From Methanobrevibacter sp. TMH8 (GTDB taxonomy: Archaea > Methanobacteriota > Methanobacteria > Methanobacteriales > Methanobacteriaceae): a DNA stretch of 64,000 bases. Below, one piece after another: positions 10,160 through 18,942 of the stretch. Every line of letters starts with the position of its first letter. Within the stretch, counting starts at the first letter, position 1. The position numbers and the translations under genes are program-made. The notes below the pieces were generated by a model. It worked only from the letters and a program-made list of their open reading frames with translations. It ran no database searches and was not told the DNA's origin. The stretch covers positions 1 through 64,000 of the forward strand of contig NZ_JAHLZE010000037.1 in assembly GCF_020148105.1 (NCBI RefSeq), in the 5' to 3' direction.

Positions 10160-11722
10160 TTGAAAACTCCAATTATAGTAGGATTTGATCCAGGATTAAC
10201 AGTAGGATTAGCTATATTAGATTTAAATGGTAATTTACTTTTTTTAAAAAGTTTTAAAGAAATACCTAAATCAGAGATTATAACTACACTTATGGAATAT
10301 GGGAAAACTATTTTAATAGCTGCTGATGTTGAAAACCCTCCTAAAGCTGTAAAAAAGTTAGCTAGTTCATTAAATGCAAAGATATTTTCCCCAAAAAATG
10401 ATATTTCGGTTTCTTATAAAAATGAAATCGTTAATGAATTTTTGAAGAATGAAAATGATATTTCTTTTAGTTCTAATAATAATTTTAATAATAATCCTAT
10501 TATTTCTAATAATTTTAATAACGCTTCTGTTGATGCTCATGAAAGAGATTCATTGTCTGCAGCTATTCTTGCATACAATAGTTATAAAAAAAAGTTAAAC
10601 CAACTTGAAAAGAAGTTTTTAGAAGCTAAAATTGGTCTTAATTCGATTGATAAGGAACATATTATTAATGAAAATTATTATGCTATTTTAAACCAAGCTA
10701 AGTCATTTTTAATAAATGACAATCCTATTAGTTCCTCTATAGCCATGGCATTTGAGATGTATAATCTTGTTGGTAGTGAAAGCGATAATTTAGTAGGTTC
10801 TGAAAATAAAATTCCTATTAAAGATTCTGTAAGTGATATCAGGAATAATTTAGGAAATAATTCTAATAATTTTAATAATAATAATAATAATAATAATAAT
10901 TTTGATAATAATCTTTATAATGATTCTGGTAATGGTTCAAATGAGAATAATAATGAAGATTTATATTTATTAGAAGAAAAATTGGATAAATTAAAAAATA
11001 TCAATAAATCTCAAGAAAAACAGATTAAAAATCTGGATAAAATACTTGAAAATATAAAAAATAAAAATAATTCCTTATCTCAAGAATTAAATGAAAAAAA
11101 TGAGAAATTATTAAAAATAAAAAAAGAATTAAAAGAATCTAAATTAAAAGAATCTAAAGCTATTTTAAAAGATAAAGAAGTAAATTCAAAAATAAAACTT
11201 TTGAAATCAATACAAAATAAATATAAAGAAGAAAAAGAACTTAGAAAATCTCTTGAAGAAAAATTAAATAAAAGATTAAAAATTGATGATTTTAATGAGT
11301 TATCTATATTTACTCCTATTAAAATAATTGATTCCTTTACAAAGAACGGTTTAAATGAAGCAAATCGACTATTCAAGTTAAAAAGAGGAGATGTTATATA
11401 TTTAGCTTCTTCCAAAGGAGGAGGCTCACAAACTGCCAAGTTCTTAACTGATTTAGGAATCAAAGCTATTATTAATAACAAAAATGAAGAAATTCCTTCT
11501 CAAGCAGAGGACGTATTTGAAAAGGAAAATATTCCAATTTTCAGTGAAAATGATTTGGATATTAAATTTTTTGATGATTATGCTGTTGCTGATTCAAAAG
11601 TTTTAGAAGAAAAGATAAATCAGTGGAAATTTGAATCAAAGGAAAAAATAGCTAAAAAAGCCCAAGATAATTTATTAAATGTTATTAATGAATATAGAGT
11701 TGAACGAAAAAGAGAACTTTAA
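10160..11722 (+). CDS. DUF460 family protein: RNase H-like domain, coiled coil, C-terminal domain
   Basis: An archaeal DUF460 protein, predicted to be a nuclease of the RNase H/RuvC fold with no settled substrate. The N terminus IVGFDPGLTVGLAILD (residues 5-20) carries the first acidic residue of a RuvC-like site. An acidic DAHERDSLSAAILAY near 120-135 resembles the later catalytic part. Residues about 265-370 form a long Lys/Glu coiled coil. The C-terminal third includes LFKLKRGDVIYLASSKGGG. A pure (AAT)n tract at about 10868-10902 encodes poly-Asn near residue 240. At 520 aa it is a little short for the family. The start is TTG at 10160 with GGGT 7 nt upstream. Confidence 0.8.
   Translation: MKTPIIVGFDPGLTVGLAILDLNGNLLFLKSFKEIPKSEIITTLMEYGKTILIAADVENPPKAVKKLASSLNAKIFSPKNDISVSYKNEIVNEFLKNENDISFSSNNNFNNNPIISNNFNNASVDAHERDSLSAAILAYNSYKKKLNQLEKKFLEAKIGLNSIDKEHIINENYYAILNQAKSFLINDNPISSSIAMAFEMYNLVGSESDNLVGSENKIPIKDSVSDIRNNLGNNSNNFNNNNNNNNNFDNNLYNDSGNGSNENNNEDLYLLEEKLDKLKNINKSQEKQIKNLDKILENIKNKNNSLSQELNEKNEKLLKIKKELKESKLKESKAILKDKEVNSKIKLLKSIQNKYKEEKELRKSLEEKLNKRLKIDDFNELSIFTPIKIIDSFTKNGLNEANRLFKLKRGDVIYLASSKGGGSQTAKFLTDLGIKAIINNKNEEIPSQAEDVFEKENIPIFSENDLDIKFFDDYAVADSKVLEEKINQWKFESKEKIAKKAQDNLLNVINEYRVERKREL
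10868..10902 (+). repeat. In-frame (AAT)n microsatellite in the DUF460 gene
   Basis: An uninterrupted or nearly uninterrupted run of AAT triplets encodes a poly-Asn stretch between the nuclease-like domain and the coiled coil. Slippage by whole triplets would change length without breaking the frame. Confidence 0.9.
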
Positions 11723-11800
11723 TCAATCTTTAATCAATAATATTAATTAATATAAAAGATAGTAAATAAAGGTAGTAAAAATATAATTAGGTTGAATATT

Positions 11801-13174
11801 ATGAAAATATCAATAGTACTTGGAACAAGACCAGAAATTATTAAAATGGCTTCAATCATCGATGAAATTAAATTAAGGGGACATCAATTACTTCTCATTC
11901 ACACAGGTCAACATTATGATCATGAAATGTCAGATCAATTCTTTGAAGAGTTAGAACTACCTACTCCTAACTATAACATTGGTGTAGGTTCTGGTTCTCA
12001 TGGAAAACAAACTGGAAAAATGATGGAAGGGATTGAAAAGGTTTTAATAGCTGAAAAACCAGATATTTTATTAGTTCAAGGAGATACTAATGCAGTTTTA
12101 GCTGGTGCTCTTGTAGCTACAAAATTACATATTCCTGTTGGGCATGTAGAAGCAGGATTACGTTCATATGATAATACTATGCCTGAAGAAATTAATAGAA
12201 AAGCTGCTGATGTTTGTTCAATGTTTTATTTCGTTCCAACTACAGAATCAGCTATAAACTTATCATTAGAAGGTATTTTAAGGAGTCATATATATGTTAC
12301 GGGGAATACTGTTGTGGATGCTTGTTTTAGAAATTTAAAAATAGCTAAAAAACGTTTTGACTTAGATGATTTAGCTAAAGACAATAATAATAATAATAAT
12401 AATAATAATGAAAATGAAAATTTCGGTAATTTAATTAAATTAGATAATATTTTAACTTTAACTATGCATAGGGCAGAAAATGTAGATAATAAAAAGAGGA
12501 TGACTAATGTTGTTAATGCCCTAAGCGAACTAACTGATTTAAACATTATTTTCCCAATTCACCCAAGAACTAAAAAACAACTAGCAGAGTTTGATTTATA
12601 TGATAAATTAGATTCACTTGATAATGTTCATCTTATTAAACCTCTTGGATATTTAGAATTCCTTTTATTATTATCTAAATCACGATTAATTCTAACTGAT
12701 TCTGGAGGTCTTCAAGAAGAGGCTATTACTCTTGATATTCCAGTTCTTACTTTAAGATATAATACAGAGCGACCTGAAACAGTTACAGCAGGAGGAAATA
12801 TTTTAGTGGGGTGTAATAATGAAAATATTGTTGATTCAGCTAATAAAATTTTAAATGACAAAGAATTTTATTCCAAAATGGTTTCTGCTAGAAATCCTTA
12901 TGGTGATGGAACTTCAGGAAAACAAATTTTAGATATTATTGAAAAGAAACTTGAACTAGAAATGTTTAAAATCGAAGCTCCTGATGATATTATGAATAGC
13001 TTTGTTACAAAAATGACACAAGTTATTGATGATATTGATGTATCTGAATTTGAAGAGAAAAATAATGCTGTTGTTCGAATTGTATATAGTGAAAAACAAG
13101 ATACTATGGAATTCCCAACGGATAATTTAAAATTAAAAGGAAAATATGTCTTATTTGATAGGATTATGAATTAA
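11801..13174 (+). CDS. wecB: UDP-N-acetylglucosamine 2-epimerase (non-hydrolysing)
   Basis: Interconverts UDP-GlcNAc and UDP-ManNAc for surface polysaccharides or protein glycans. Family motifs are visible: LGTRPEIIKMAS, HTGQHYDHEMSDQFF, VQGDTNAVLAGA, VGHVEAGLRSYD, MPEEINR, LTMHRAENVD, DSGGLQEEA and RYNTERPET. An (AAT)n tract at about 12381-12410 adds an Asn run near residue 194. About 70 residues follow the usual C terminus (after DIIEKKLE), with no family I recognise. I prefer the ATG at 11801, with AGGT 8 nt upstream, over a TTG at 11792 that overlaps that site. Confidence 0.92.
   Translation: MKISIVLGTRPEIIKMASIIDEIKLRGHQLLLIHTGQHYDHEMSDQFFEELELPTPNYNIGVGSGSHGKQTGKMMEGIEKVLIAEKPDILLVQGDTNAVLAGALVATKLHIPVGHVEAGLRSYDNTMPEEINRKAADVCSMFYFVPTTESAINLSLEGILRSHIYVTGNTVVDACFRNLKIAKKRFDLDDLAKDNNNNNNNNNENENFGNLIKLDNILTLTMHRAENVDNKKRMTNVVNALSELTDLNIIFPIHPRTKKQLAEFDLYDKLDSLDNVHLIKPLGYLEFLLLLSKSRLILTDSGGLQEEAITLDIPVLTLRYNTERPETVTAGGNILVGCNNENIVDSANKILNDKEFYSKMVSARNPYGDGTSGKQILDIIEKKLELEMFKIEAPDDIMNSFVTKMTQVIDDIDVSEFEEKNNAVVRIVYSEKQDTMEFPTDNLKLKGKYVLFDRIMN
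12381..12410 (+). repeat. In-frame (AAT)n microsatellite in wecB
   Basis: About ten consecutive AAT-type triplets encode poly-Asn inside a conserved sugar epimerase, between the VVDACFRN segment and the HRAEN motif. Confidence 0.9.
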
Positions 13175-13440
13175 TTCTTATTTAAATTATATTTTTATAC
13201 TTCATTTTTATATTTTCTTTTTTATATTTTCTTTTTTTAGATATTTTTAAAAATATATTTTTTATTTTATTTTTCTATTTTTTCATTTACTTATTTTTAA
13301 TAATTAAAATTTTTATATAATTAAAAAAATAATTTAAATGATTTAATTTAAATATTATTTTTAATAATATAATTCTAGTAATTTAACTTAAGTTGTATTT
13401 TTAATAATATTTTAATGTGATTAATGATAAGGTAATAACT

Positions 13441-14784
13441 ATGGTTTCCAACAATTCAAAAAAATCAGATTCAATATTAGTATTTGAATATTACACGGCT
13501 TCTGGAATAAAGGATCCAACAATAATATCTGAAGCTGTAGCTTTAATTGAATCTTTATTAAATGATTTAAGTTCATTTTTACCTGAAAATAACTTAGATG
13601 TCCATTTTCTTGTTTCAAATGATTTTGCAGATATTGGAAATAGCTGTGGATTTATAAAAAATGATAATAATGATAATAATAATGAATTGAATAATAAAAA
13701 ATTTAATAACTCTGAATTTGATAATAGTGAATCTTCTAATAAAAAATATGGAAATAAGATTATTATAGATACAAAATTAGAAAATTGGTTAGAAGAAAAT
13801 ATAAGTAGTTTTGATAGCTGTATATTTATTTCTGCTGAAGAAAATATGAATCTTTATAACTTAACTAAGTTAATTGAAGATAATAATGTTAAGATTTATG
13901 GTTCTGATTCTGATTCTACTTTATTATGTTCTAATAAATATTCAACTTTTAAATATCTTCAAGGTATTGTAAATCAACCAAAAACCTTTCGTTTCACTGT
14001 TTGTGATGAAAGTCCATGGAAAATATCTATTAAAAATATGTTAGAATTTTTTGATAATAATGCTAATAATGTTAATAATGATGGTAATGATAGTACTACT
14101 AATAATGATAGTAATGATGATGAGTTTAAACTAATTGTCAAACCAATTCATGGTGTAGATTGTCAAAATATGGTTCTTATATCAAATGAGGAGGATATAG
14201 CTAAAATTTCTGAAACTTATGAAGAAAATTCAGAAATATTGGTTCAAGAATTTATTTCTGGAGAAAATTTAAGTGTTAGCTTAATATCTGATGGTAAGAC
14301 AGCTATTCCCCTTACTTTAAATAAGCAATATTTAGAGATAAATAATGAAAATCAGAAGTATCTTGGTGGTGAACTTCCATATAATCATCCTTTAAAAGAA
14401 ACTGCATTTTCAATAGCTAAAAAAGCTGTTGAGTCAATTGAAGGTATAAAAGGATTTGTTGGTGTTGATTTAATTGTAAAAAACTATGATGATCTAGATA
14501 ATCCTATTAACCCTATTAATCCTATTAATTCTATTAATTCCAATAATATTAATAATTCTAATAATCATACAAAAGACTTTTATTTTTTAGAAATAAATTC
14601 AAGGTTTACAACACCTTATGTTGGTATAAGTAAAATTGCTAAGTTTAATATAGGAAGAACAATAATTAAATTATTGGATAATAAAATAGCTATTGATTCA
14701 ATACAAGAATGTACTAATAGTATTGATTCTAATTATGTTAAATTTAAGAAAATTGGTAATGATTTAGATATTGAAATTTTATAA
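13441..14784 (+). CDS. mfnD: Tyramine-L-glutamate ligase (methanofuran biosynthesis)
   Basis: An ATP-grasp ligase that joins the gamma-carboxyl of glutamate to tyramine, an early step to methanofuran. The N terminus ILVFEYYTASG and the following region match MfnD proteins. ATP-grasp features include KLIVKPIHGVDCQNMVL, ILVQEFISGENLSVSLI and a metal-binding FLEINSRFTTPYVG near the C terminus. Asn/Asp-rich insertions (about residues 85-110, 205-230 and 355-380, including NPINPINPINSINSNN) enlarge it to 447 aa. The ATG at 13441 has GGT 7 nt upstream and is preferred over a GTG at 13417. mfnF follows, so two methanofuran genes are neighbours. Confidence 0.85.
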   Translation: MVSNNSKKSDSILVFEYYTASGIKDPTIISEAVALIESLLNDLSSFLPENNLDVHFLVSNDFADIGNSCGFIKNDNNDNNNELNNKKFNNSEFDNSESSNKKYGNKIIIDTKLENWLEENISSFDSCIFISAEENMNLYNLTKLIEDNNVKIYGSDSDSTLLCSNKYSTFKYLQGIVNQPKTFRFTVCDESPWKISIKNMLEFFDNNANNVNNDGNDSTTNNDSNDDEFKLIVKPIHGVDCQNMVLISNEEDIAKISETYEENSEILVQEFISGENLSVSLISDGKTAIPLTLNKQYLEINNENQKYLGGELPYNHPLKETAFSIAKKAVESIEGIKGFVGVDLIVKNYDDLDNPINPINPINSINSNNINNSNNHTKDFYFLEINSRFTTPYVGISKIAKFNIGRTIIKLLDNKIAIDSIQECTNSIDSNYVKFKKIGNDLDIEIL

Positions 14785-14820
14785 AATTTACTTATATTTA
14801 TTTTAATGTTATTTAGTATT

Positions 14821-14981
14821 ATTTGGTGTCAATTAGTGTTAGCTGTGGTTACTTTGGCATTATTATGTGTTAATTAATAGTATTAATTTTATTATTTGGT
14901 GTTATTCTGTTATTAGTTAATTGGTTATTTAGTTAGTATATTTGGTGTTATTCTAGTTATTTAGTATTATTTGGTGTTATT
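14821..14981 (+). repeat. Four copies of an ATTTGGTGTTATT element upstream of mfnF
   Basis: Copies begin at 14821, 14894, 14940 and 14969 in the 227-bp gap between mfnD and mfnF. The + strand here is unusually G+T-rich compared with neighbouring spacers. The function is unknown; it may be a degenerate tandem duplication or part of the mfnF leader. Confidence 0.7.
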
Positions 14982-15011
14982 AATGTTTAAAGATTTTAGG
15001 AAGGTGTTGTT

Positions 15012-16076
15012 ATGAAAATTGCTGGTTTTGATATTGGTGGTGCAAATACTGACTTGGCTATTGTTGATTTTGATGATAATACTCATGAAATCAAAAATAT
15101 AGCTACTGATTTCGAATATCTTCCTATGTGGAGTAATAAAGAGGATTTGGGAGACACATTACTGAATCTGATTCAAAAAACTGATGTTAGTGATGGTGGA
15201 ATTGATTCTATAGATGGAATTGGTATTTCTATGACTGCTGAGCTTGTAGATGCTTATGAAACTAAAAAAGAAGGAGTTTTAGATATAGCTAATAAAACTA
15301 AAGAGGCTTTTGAAAATATTTCCTCAAAAAACATTCCAATTGCATTCATTGGAACAAATAATGTTTTATCTATAGAAGAAATACAAAAAAACCCTCTTGA
15401 AATAGCTGCTGCAAATTGGATAGCTACTGCGGAAATAGCTGCTAAAATTGATCCTAATTGTATTTTTATTGATACTGGAAGTACTACTACAGATATTATT
15501 CCTGTAAAAAATGGAAAAGAATGTGCTAAAGGTAGGTCTGACTATGAAAGATTAGCTACAGGTGAGCTTGTTTATACTGGAACTCTTAGAACTAACTTAG
15601 CTAGCTTTTTAGATGAAATTAAATTTGATGATAAAGATTTTAATGTAGCATCAGAGCTTTTTGCCATTACTGCAGATGTCTATAACGTTTTAGATAAAAT
15701 AACTATTGATGATTATGTTTGCCATACTTGTGATGGTGCTGGAAAGTCAAAAGAAGAATCTGCAAGACGTATTTCAAGAGTTCTTTGTGCTGATTTAGAT
15801 ATTCTATCTTTCGATGATATTGTTAAAATTTCTAAATATATTCACAAAAAGCAAGTCCAACAAATAGCTAATTCTCTTAGTAAAGTAGCAAAAAGAGAAA
15901 ATTTAGATTTAATTGTAACAACTGGTCTTGGAAAAGATATATTAGCTAAAGAAGCAGGGAATTTATTAAATTTTAAGATTAAATCTATGGATGAAATCTT
16001 AACTGATGAAGAATGTGTGGTTGCTCCAGCTATTGGAACAGCTGTCATGGTAGAAGAATATTTAAGTAAAATTTAG
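15012..16076 (+). CDS. mfnF: Methanofuran biosynthesis condensing enzyme MfnF
   Basis: MfnF joins the furan phosphate/diphosphate precursor to gamma-glutamyltyramine. The 354-aa protein belongs to the hydantoinase/acetate-kinase-like (ASKHA) group once annotated as an H4MPT-linked C1-transfer-pathway protein. Visible motifs are GFDIGGANTDLAIV (residues 5-18) and FIDTGSTTTDIIPV (about 153-166), both ATPase-fold phosphate loops, plus a conserved CHTCDGAGKSKEESARR. The ATG has AAGGT 6 nt upstream. It sits directly after mfnD on the same strand, which supports the pathway assignment. Confidence 0.88.
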   Translation: MKIAGFDIGGANTDLAIVDFDDNTHEIKNIATDFEYLPMWSNKEDLGDTLLNLIQKTDVSDGGIDSIDGIGISMTAELVDAYETKKEGVLDIANKTKEAFENISSKNIPIAFIGTNNVLSIEEIQKNPLEIAAANWIATAEIAAKIDPNCIFIDTGSTTTDIIPVKNGKECAKGRSDYERLATGELVYTGTLRTNLASFLDEIKFDDKDFNVASELFAITADVYNVLDKITIDDYVCHTCDGAGKSKEESARRISRVLCADLDILSFDDIVKISKYIHKKQVQQIANSLSKVAKRENLDLIVTTGLGKDILAKEAGNLLNFKIKSMDEILTDEECVVAPAIGTAVMVEEYLSKI

Positions 16077-16106
16077 AATATTAAATAGTTTTATTGAGGC
16101 GGTAAG

Positions 16107-16790
16107 ATGAAAAGATGGCATAAATTTGTTGCAATTTTAATGATTATACTTGCTATAGGAGCAGGGATTACTTTATTTATAAATATGCATGATAGTGAAA
16201 ATATTGGTTCTAATAATCTTGGTTATGTTACCAAAGATACTTATTCTCATTATGGTAATTCTGATAAAAAAATAGCTATTGTTTCTGGTATGCATGCTCG
16301 TGAAACTCTTTCTGCTAATGTTTTACCTGAAGTTGCAAAAATATATGCATTTTTCAACAATGTTGAAGTTGTAAACTATAAAGTCACAGTTTTAGCTAAT
16401 CCTGAAAATTTTGCAGTAGGTAGGGCTAATGGAGAAACTCTTGTTCATGACTTTGTTGTGAAAGATATAGCTAAAGAAAATTATAATCTTGTAATCGTTG
16501 GTCATGATCATGAACAAGGTTATGGAGATGGTTTTTATATAGCTACTCCTTCAATGGATTATAAATCAATTAATTTAGCTGAAAAAGTAATGTCTGATCT
16601 TCCTGACTTTAAATATTATAAGAGAGATACTGAATCTTCTGCTAAAAGTACTTCAATAACTAGAGTCGACAATCCTATTGTAGCAACTGGAACTCCTCTT
16701 TTTGTTTATGAGATACCTGAATGGTTAAGTTTTAGTGAAGCTTTTTCAAAATCTTATGATTTGGTGAGTAGTTCATTTAAAAATTTTTAA
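16107..16790 (+). CDS. Membrane-anchored M14 carboxypeptidase-like protein
   Basis: The 227-aa product has a hydrophobic anchor at residues 8-25 and an extracytoplasmic domain. The segment IAIVSGMHARETLSAN contains H63-A-R-E66, matching the HxxE zinc pair of M14 metallocarboxypeptidases and related amidohydrolases. Further on, VIVGHDHEQGYGDGFYIA offers a possible third zinc ligand. The domain is shorter than classical M14 enzymes. A plausible role is hydrolysis of a cell-wall or surface peptide, but this is inference from one motif. It starts 30 bp after mfnF and may be cotranscribed with it. Confidence 0.55.
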   Translation: MKRWHKFVAILMIILAIGAGITLFINMHDSENIGSNNLGYVTKDTYSHYGNSDKKIAIVSGMHARETLSANVLPEVAKIYAFFNNVEVVNYKVTVLANPENFAVGRANGETLVHDFVVKDIAKENYNLVIVGHDHEQGYGDGFYIATPSMDYKSINLAEKVMSDLPDFKYYKRDTESSAKSTSITRVDNPIVATGTPLFVYEIPEWLSFSEAFSKSYDLVSSSFKNF

Positions 16791-17186
16791 AGAATAAAAT
16801 ATAATTTAATAATTTTTTATTTTATTTATTTTTATTTATTTTATTTTTATTTCATTCATTTTTATTTCATTCATTTTTCATTTATATTTCATTTTATTTT
16901 TATTTTTTTTATAATTCGTTTATATTCTATAAATAACAATTTCAAACAATATTTTTTATTATTTTGATATAAATTGATATAATTATTTTATAATATATAA
17001 AATAGGAATTATAGAAATTATATTTAGAAAATATATTATAAAAGAAAATATATTATAAAAAATATTATAAAAAATATTAAAATGATATTAAAATGATATT
17101 AAAGAATAATTACATTGAAATAATAGTAAAAAATAAGTATATTAAAAAAGTTTGTTAGAAACAGTCATTATGGATATTAAACTCAA
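16791..17186. other. Convergent intergenic region with simple repeats
   Basis: Between the convergent M14-like gene and carS. The first part (about 16815-16895) repeats TTTTATTTCATTCA on the + strand. The second part (about 17025-17105) repeats AAAATATTATAAA and AAAATGATATTA. These U-rich runs on each strand could terminate both genes. No gene is seen. Confidence 0.5.
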
Positions 17187-17702
17187 TTAGTACCAAACGT
17201 CTTTCATGCCTGCTAAATAAGCTATTATATTTGATATAAGATGTATTATTAAAGTAAGAACAGCTATTATTGATACAGTTTCCCAGGTTATTGTTGTGAA
17301 TAATGATGCTAAGATTAATGCTCCAGCTATAAAATCAAGTTGGTCTAATATAGGGGCAGGTTTGCCTCTACCTATACCTATTCTTCTTTTAATAAAACTA
17401 CCTACTGCATCACCTAACAATGCACCAAAACTCAATAAAAATCCTATTACTATTCCATAGACAGGATCCCAAATTAAGATTCCTTCAATAGCTCCAACTA
17501 GAGTTCCAGTAATTGTTCCAAAAATAAGGCCTTTCCAAGTTACTCCATCACCAATAATTCTTTTACCATCTGGAAAGTTTCTTCCAAGGTCTACAGGGGT
17601 GGTTCCTCCAAATGCAAGGCCACTGAGATTTGCAATATAAGCGGGCATTATAAAGTAAACTGCACTAAGGCAAGTCATAATAAAAGCAGTAATATCTGAC
17701 AT
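17187..17702 (-). CDS. carS: CDP-archaeol synthase
   Basis: CarS (DUF46 family) is an integral membrane CTP:archaeal-lipid cytidylyltransferase that activates unsaturated archaetidic acid before polar head groups are added. The 171-aa protein has about five membrane segments. It carries the family hallmark LDLGRNFPDGKRIIGDGVTWKG-like region (DLGRNFPDGKRIIGDG, about residues 38-53) and GDAVGSFIKRRIGIGRGKPA. The length is typical. An AGAGG site precedes the ATG. The Tes-family gene that starts 1.2 kb away on the other strand is also a membrane-lipid gene. Confidence 0.93.
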   Translation of the reverse strand: MSDITAFIMTCLSAVYFIMPAYIANLSGLAFGGTTPVDLGRNFPDGKRIIGDGVTWKGLIFGTITGTLVGAIEGILIWDPVYGIVIGFLLSFGALLGDAVGSFIKRRIGIGRGKPAPILDQLDFIAGALILASLFTTITWETVSIIAVLTLIIHLISNIIAYLAGMKDVWY

Positions 17703-18942
17703 TATTTTCCTCTATTTTTGGAATAATTTAGGATAAATTCATAATTTATAATAATTTTAATAGTTTTTATGGATTGGTATTTTGTTTTAATAACATTTAA
17801 TTTGTTATATTATTTATAATAGGATTATAATAGAATATATGGAGTTATAACCTTATATAAATCATATACAAATTATAAATATAAAATAAATATAATAATT
17901 GTATAACATTAAATAATAAATATATGATATTAATTAATATTTAATTTATTATAAATTTGGTTGTATAATTAAAATTATTTATTCTGATTAAATTAGTTTT
18001 AATTAAATTAAATTCATTTTTCATAAATATTATACTTTATTATACTTTAAAAATATTTAATCTAATTTCTTATAACTTTCTTCCTTTTAATTTATAAAGT
18101 TATTTATTTATTTTTCTAATTATTTTTTTAAAGTTATGTATTCAATAAAATTATATTGATACCACACTTAAATATAAATATAATATAATATAAATATTAT
18201 TAGATAACAATTATAATATCAGATTTTTATAAAAATGATATTGTATATAATAAATTAAATGATCAGTATATAAGTGACTATTATATTGTTATTATTGTTA
18301 TGTTAAGGATATTTTTTGTTAATGGTATTTCTCATGGTATTATTAATATTATATTAAAATTAGTGACATTTTATTATATTACAATTCAATTAATTTAATT
18401 TGATTCATGATTATTATTGAAATTGTTTGTTTATTTCAATATTTTAATATACTATTACAACTATATTATAACTATAGAAATAATATTATATTATAACATA
18501 CAATACTTATTTAATAATTATAATATATTCATTTATTTATTCATTTATAATAAGAAGTTATGGTGTACTATAAAGAGTTATTCCTATAAATTATTTTGTA
18601 CTGTAGGTTTATAATATATTAAAATACCTTTATAATTCATATTGTTTATTATTCATTCAATTATTTAGGTATAGGTTGTGATTTATTATTTATTCAATTA
18701 ATCTATTTAAATATTATAATAATACATTATAATTTGTTTATAATCTGTAGAAAATTATAATTAGCATATATAATCTGTATAAAAATATAATTTGTTTATA
18801 ATTTATAGAAGATTATATTAATAATATTATACAATAAGAAATAATAATATAATATCTTAAGATTCATTATATTCACATTCATAATTTAATGATTATTTAT
18901 CAATTTCAATTTAAAGCTTACTTAAGACCATAGGTGATAATT
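17703..18942. other. Long divergent intergenic region
   Basis: About 1.24 kb of very AT-rich DNA between carS and the Tes-family gene. A 65-codon open frame at 18417-18614 encodes mostly Ile, Tyr and Asn and has no ribosome-binding site, so I treat it as chance. I found no RNA gene, repeat array or palindrome that stands out. An AGGTGAT ribosome-binding site at 18932-18938 belongs to the next gene. The length is unusual, and an unrecognised non-coding RNA cannot be excluded. Confidence 0.5.

Noticed and set aside
18417-18614. 65-codon open frame rich in Ile, Tyr and Asn
   Set aside because: Composition equals that of translated AT-rich spacer, with no ribosome-binding site and no recognisable motif.
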